From Hyphomicrobiales bacterium (lineage in GTDB: Bacteria > Pseudomonadota > Alphaproteobacteria > Rhizobiales > Xanthobacteraceae), in the NCBI GenBank assembly GCA_003133345.1, contig PKXB01000112.1, positions 14,832 through 20,866 of the forward strand: 6,035 bases of DNA, given 5' to 3'. The notes below the pieces were generated by a model that had not been told where the DNA came from, did not search any database, and was given only the letters and a program-made list of their open reading frames with translations. Made by a program: the position numbers and the translations under genes. This document shows positions 5,111 to 6,035 of this stretch, one piece after another. Within the stretch, counting starts at the first letter, position 1; each line of letters begins with the position of its first letter.

Positions 5111-6035
5111 GTTCGTCACCTTCTTCACCGAACTCAAATCCGCCGGCGTGCCGGTGACACTGCGCGAGTATTTGACGCTGATGCAGGCGATGCAGGCCGA
5201 TCTCGCCTCGCGCCGGGTGGAGGATTTCTATTACCTGTCGCGCGCCACGCTGGTGAAGGACGAGCGCAATCTCGACAAGTTCGACCGCGTGTTCGGCCAC
5301 GTGTTCAAGGGGCTGGAGCTGCTCGGCGACGGGGCGGAAGCGAACATTCCGGCCGAGTGGCTCAAAAAGCTGGCCGAGAAATATCTTACCGAAGACGAAA
5401 AGAAGCAGATCGAGGCCATGGGCGGGCTCGACAAGTTGCTCGAAACACTGCGCAAGCGGCTGGCCGAGCAGAAGGGCCGCCACCAGGGCGGCTCGAAATG
5501 GATCGGCACCGGTGGCACCTCGCCGTTCGGCAACGCGGGCTACAACCCGGAGGGCATCCGCATCGGCGGCGAGAGTACGCATCGCCGCGCTGTGAAGGTG
5601 TGGGACAAGCGCGAGTTCAAGGATCTCGACGACGAGGTCGAACTCGGCACCCGCAACATCAAGATCGCGCTGCGCCGGTTGCGCAAGTTCGCCCGCACTG
5701 GCGCGCCCGAGGAGCTCGATCTCGACGGCACCATCAAGGGCACCGCGCACAAGGGCTATTTGGATATTCTCATGCGGCCGGAGCGGCACAATGCGGTGAA
5801 GGTGCTGCTGTTCTTCGACATCGGCGGCTCGATGGACTGGCACATCAAGGCGACTGAGGAGCTGTTCTCGGCGGCGCGCTCCGAGTTCAAGCACATGGAG
5901 CATCTCTACTTCCACAATTGCCTGTACGAGAAAGTGTGGAAGGAGAATCGCCGAAGATTCCAGGCCACCACGCCGACCTGGGACGTGCTGCACACCTATC
6001 CGCACGATTACAAGGTGGTGTTCGTCGGCGACGCC
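5109..6035 (+). CDS. VWA-domain, CoxE-like protein, N-terminal 309 residues (3' end outside window)
   Basis: The frame is open from ATG 5109 to the last base and reads as a VWA_CoxE-type (PF05762) protein, whose members are often near 400 residues, so about a quarter is missing. The N-terminal part MFVTFFTELKSAGVPVTLREYL (1-22) is helical. A lysine/glutamate-rich middle follows (about 85-125), then a glycine-rich GTGGTSPFG stretch (about 137-145) and a basic RRLRKFAR (about 190-197). The VWA domain begins at VKVLLFFDIGGSMD (about 230-243). The metal-site motif is D237-x-G239-x-S241, with glycine where the canonical DxSxS has its first serine. TPTWD (T290) and FVGDA (D308) are further candidate metal-site residues. 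Such proteins usually act in the cytoplasm with MoxR-type AAA+ ATPases in assembly or remodelling of metal-containing or membrane complexes; no ATPase gene is visible upstream. ATG 5109 is preferred by family-like N-terminus; ATG 5097 would add four residues. Confidence 0.9.
   Translation, partial: MFVTFFTELKSAGVPVTLREYLTLMQAMQADLASRRVEDFYYLSRATLVKDERNLDKFDRVFGHVFKGLELLGDGAEANIPAEWLKKLAEKYLTEDEKKQIEAMGGLDKLLETLRKRLAEQKGRHQGGSKWIGTGGTSPFGNAGYNPEGIRIGGESTHRRAVKVWDKREFKDLDDEVELGTRNIKIALRRLRKFARTGAPEELDLDGTIKGTAHKGYLDILMRPERHNAVKVLLFFDIGGSMDWHIKATEELFSAARSEFKHMEHLYFHNCLYEKVWKENRRRFQATTPTWDVLHTYPHDYKVVFVGDA

Noticed and set aside
5030..5857. A 275-codon + strand frame overlapping the VWA gene
   Set aside because: It is arginine-rich, low-complexity translation in the wrong frame of the VWA gene, starting within the repeat.
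5013..6005. A 330-codon open frame on the - strand opposite the VWA gene
   Set aside because: It is rich in histidine, arginine, leucine and glutamate as expected of an antisense frame in GC-rich coding DNA, has no family features, and the + strand frame encodes a recognisable VWA protein.

Overview
The window looks like chromosomal DNA of a GC-rich alphaproteobacterium of the Bradyrhizobium / Rhodopseudomonas / Xanthobacteraceae kind. This is inferred from three things: high GC with strong G/C third positions over most of the window, a substrate-binding protein with the RRREFITLLGG-type Tat leader that is very common in Rhizobiales, and dispersed intergenic palindromes (GCATGATC...GATCATGC, and the CCGGGATCC...GCAGCGCA type) that I recognise from those genomes. 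The species cannot be named from sequence alone.

Layout, left to right. (1) 1-1618, + strand: two tandem ABC_sub_bind periplasmic binding proteins joined by an ATGA stop/start overlap. The first is cut by the window edge; the second is complete with a Tat leader. The second ends in the same ATGA junction, but there the next copy is reduced to a ten-codon stub. This block is visibly richer in A/T than the rest. (2) 1639-1683: a dispersed palindromic repeat between convergent genes, close to the compositional boundary. (3) 1687-3246, - strand: two homologous family-3 solute-binding proteins. The upstream one has a GTG start, a good Shine-Dalgarno and a signal peptide. The downstream one has no signal peptide and lies in the same reading frame, separated by one TGA and three codons. 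No permease or ATPase gene is visible. (4) 3286-4732, - strand: a polytopic membrane protein of a hypothetical, GT-C-like family, split by a one-base frameshift near 3715. (5) 4733-5108: a 376-bp divergent intergenic region packed with hairpins and repeats, including two related 26-bp palindromes that differ mainly by compensatory changes. (6) 5109-6035, + strand: a VWA-domain (CoxE-like) protein running off the right edge, with its start codon embedded in a small inverted repeat at the end of a dispersed repeat.

How the genes relate: apart from the SBP pairs there is no clear pathway. The SBPs are probably orphan periplasmic receptors for unknown ligands. The VWA protein normally works with a MoxR-type AAA+ ATPase that is not visible here. 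I find no convincing new multi-gene system. The most interesting points are the in-frame leader-less SBP after a TGA, the covarying twin palindromes, and the decayed or frameshifted loci.
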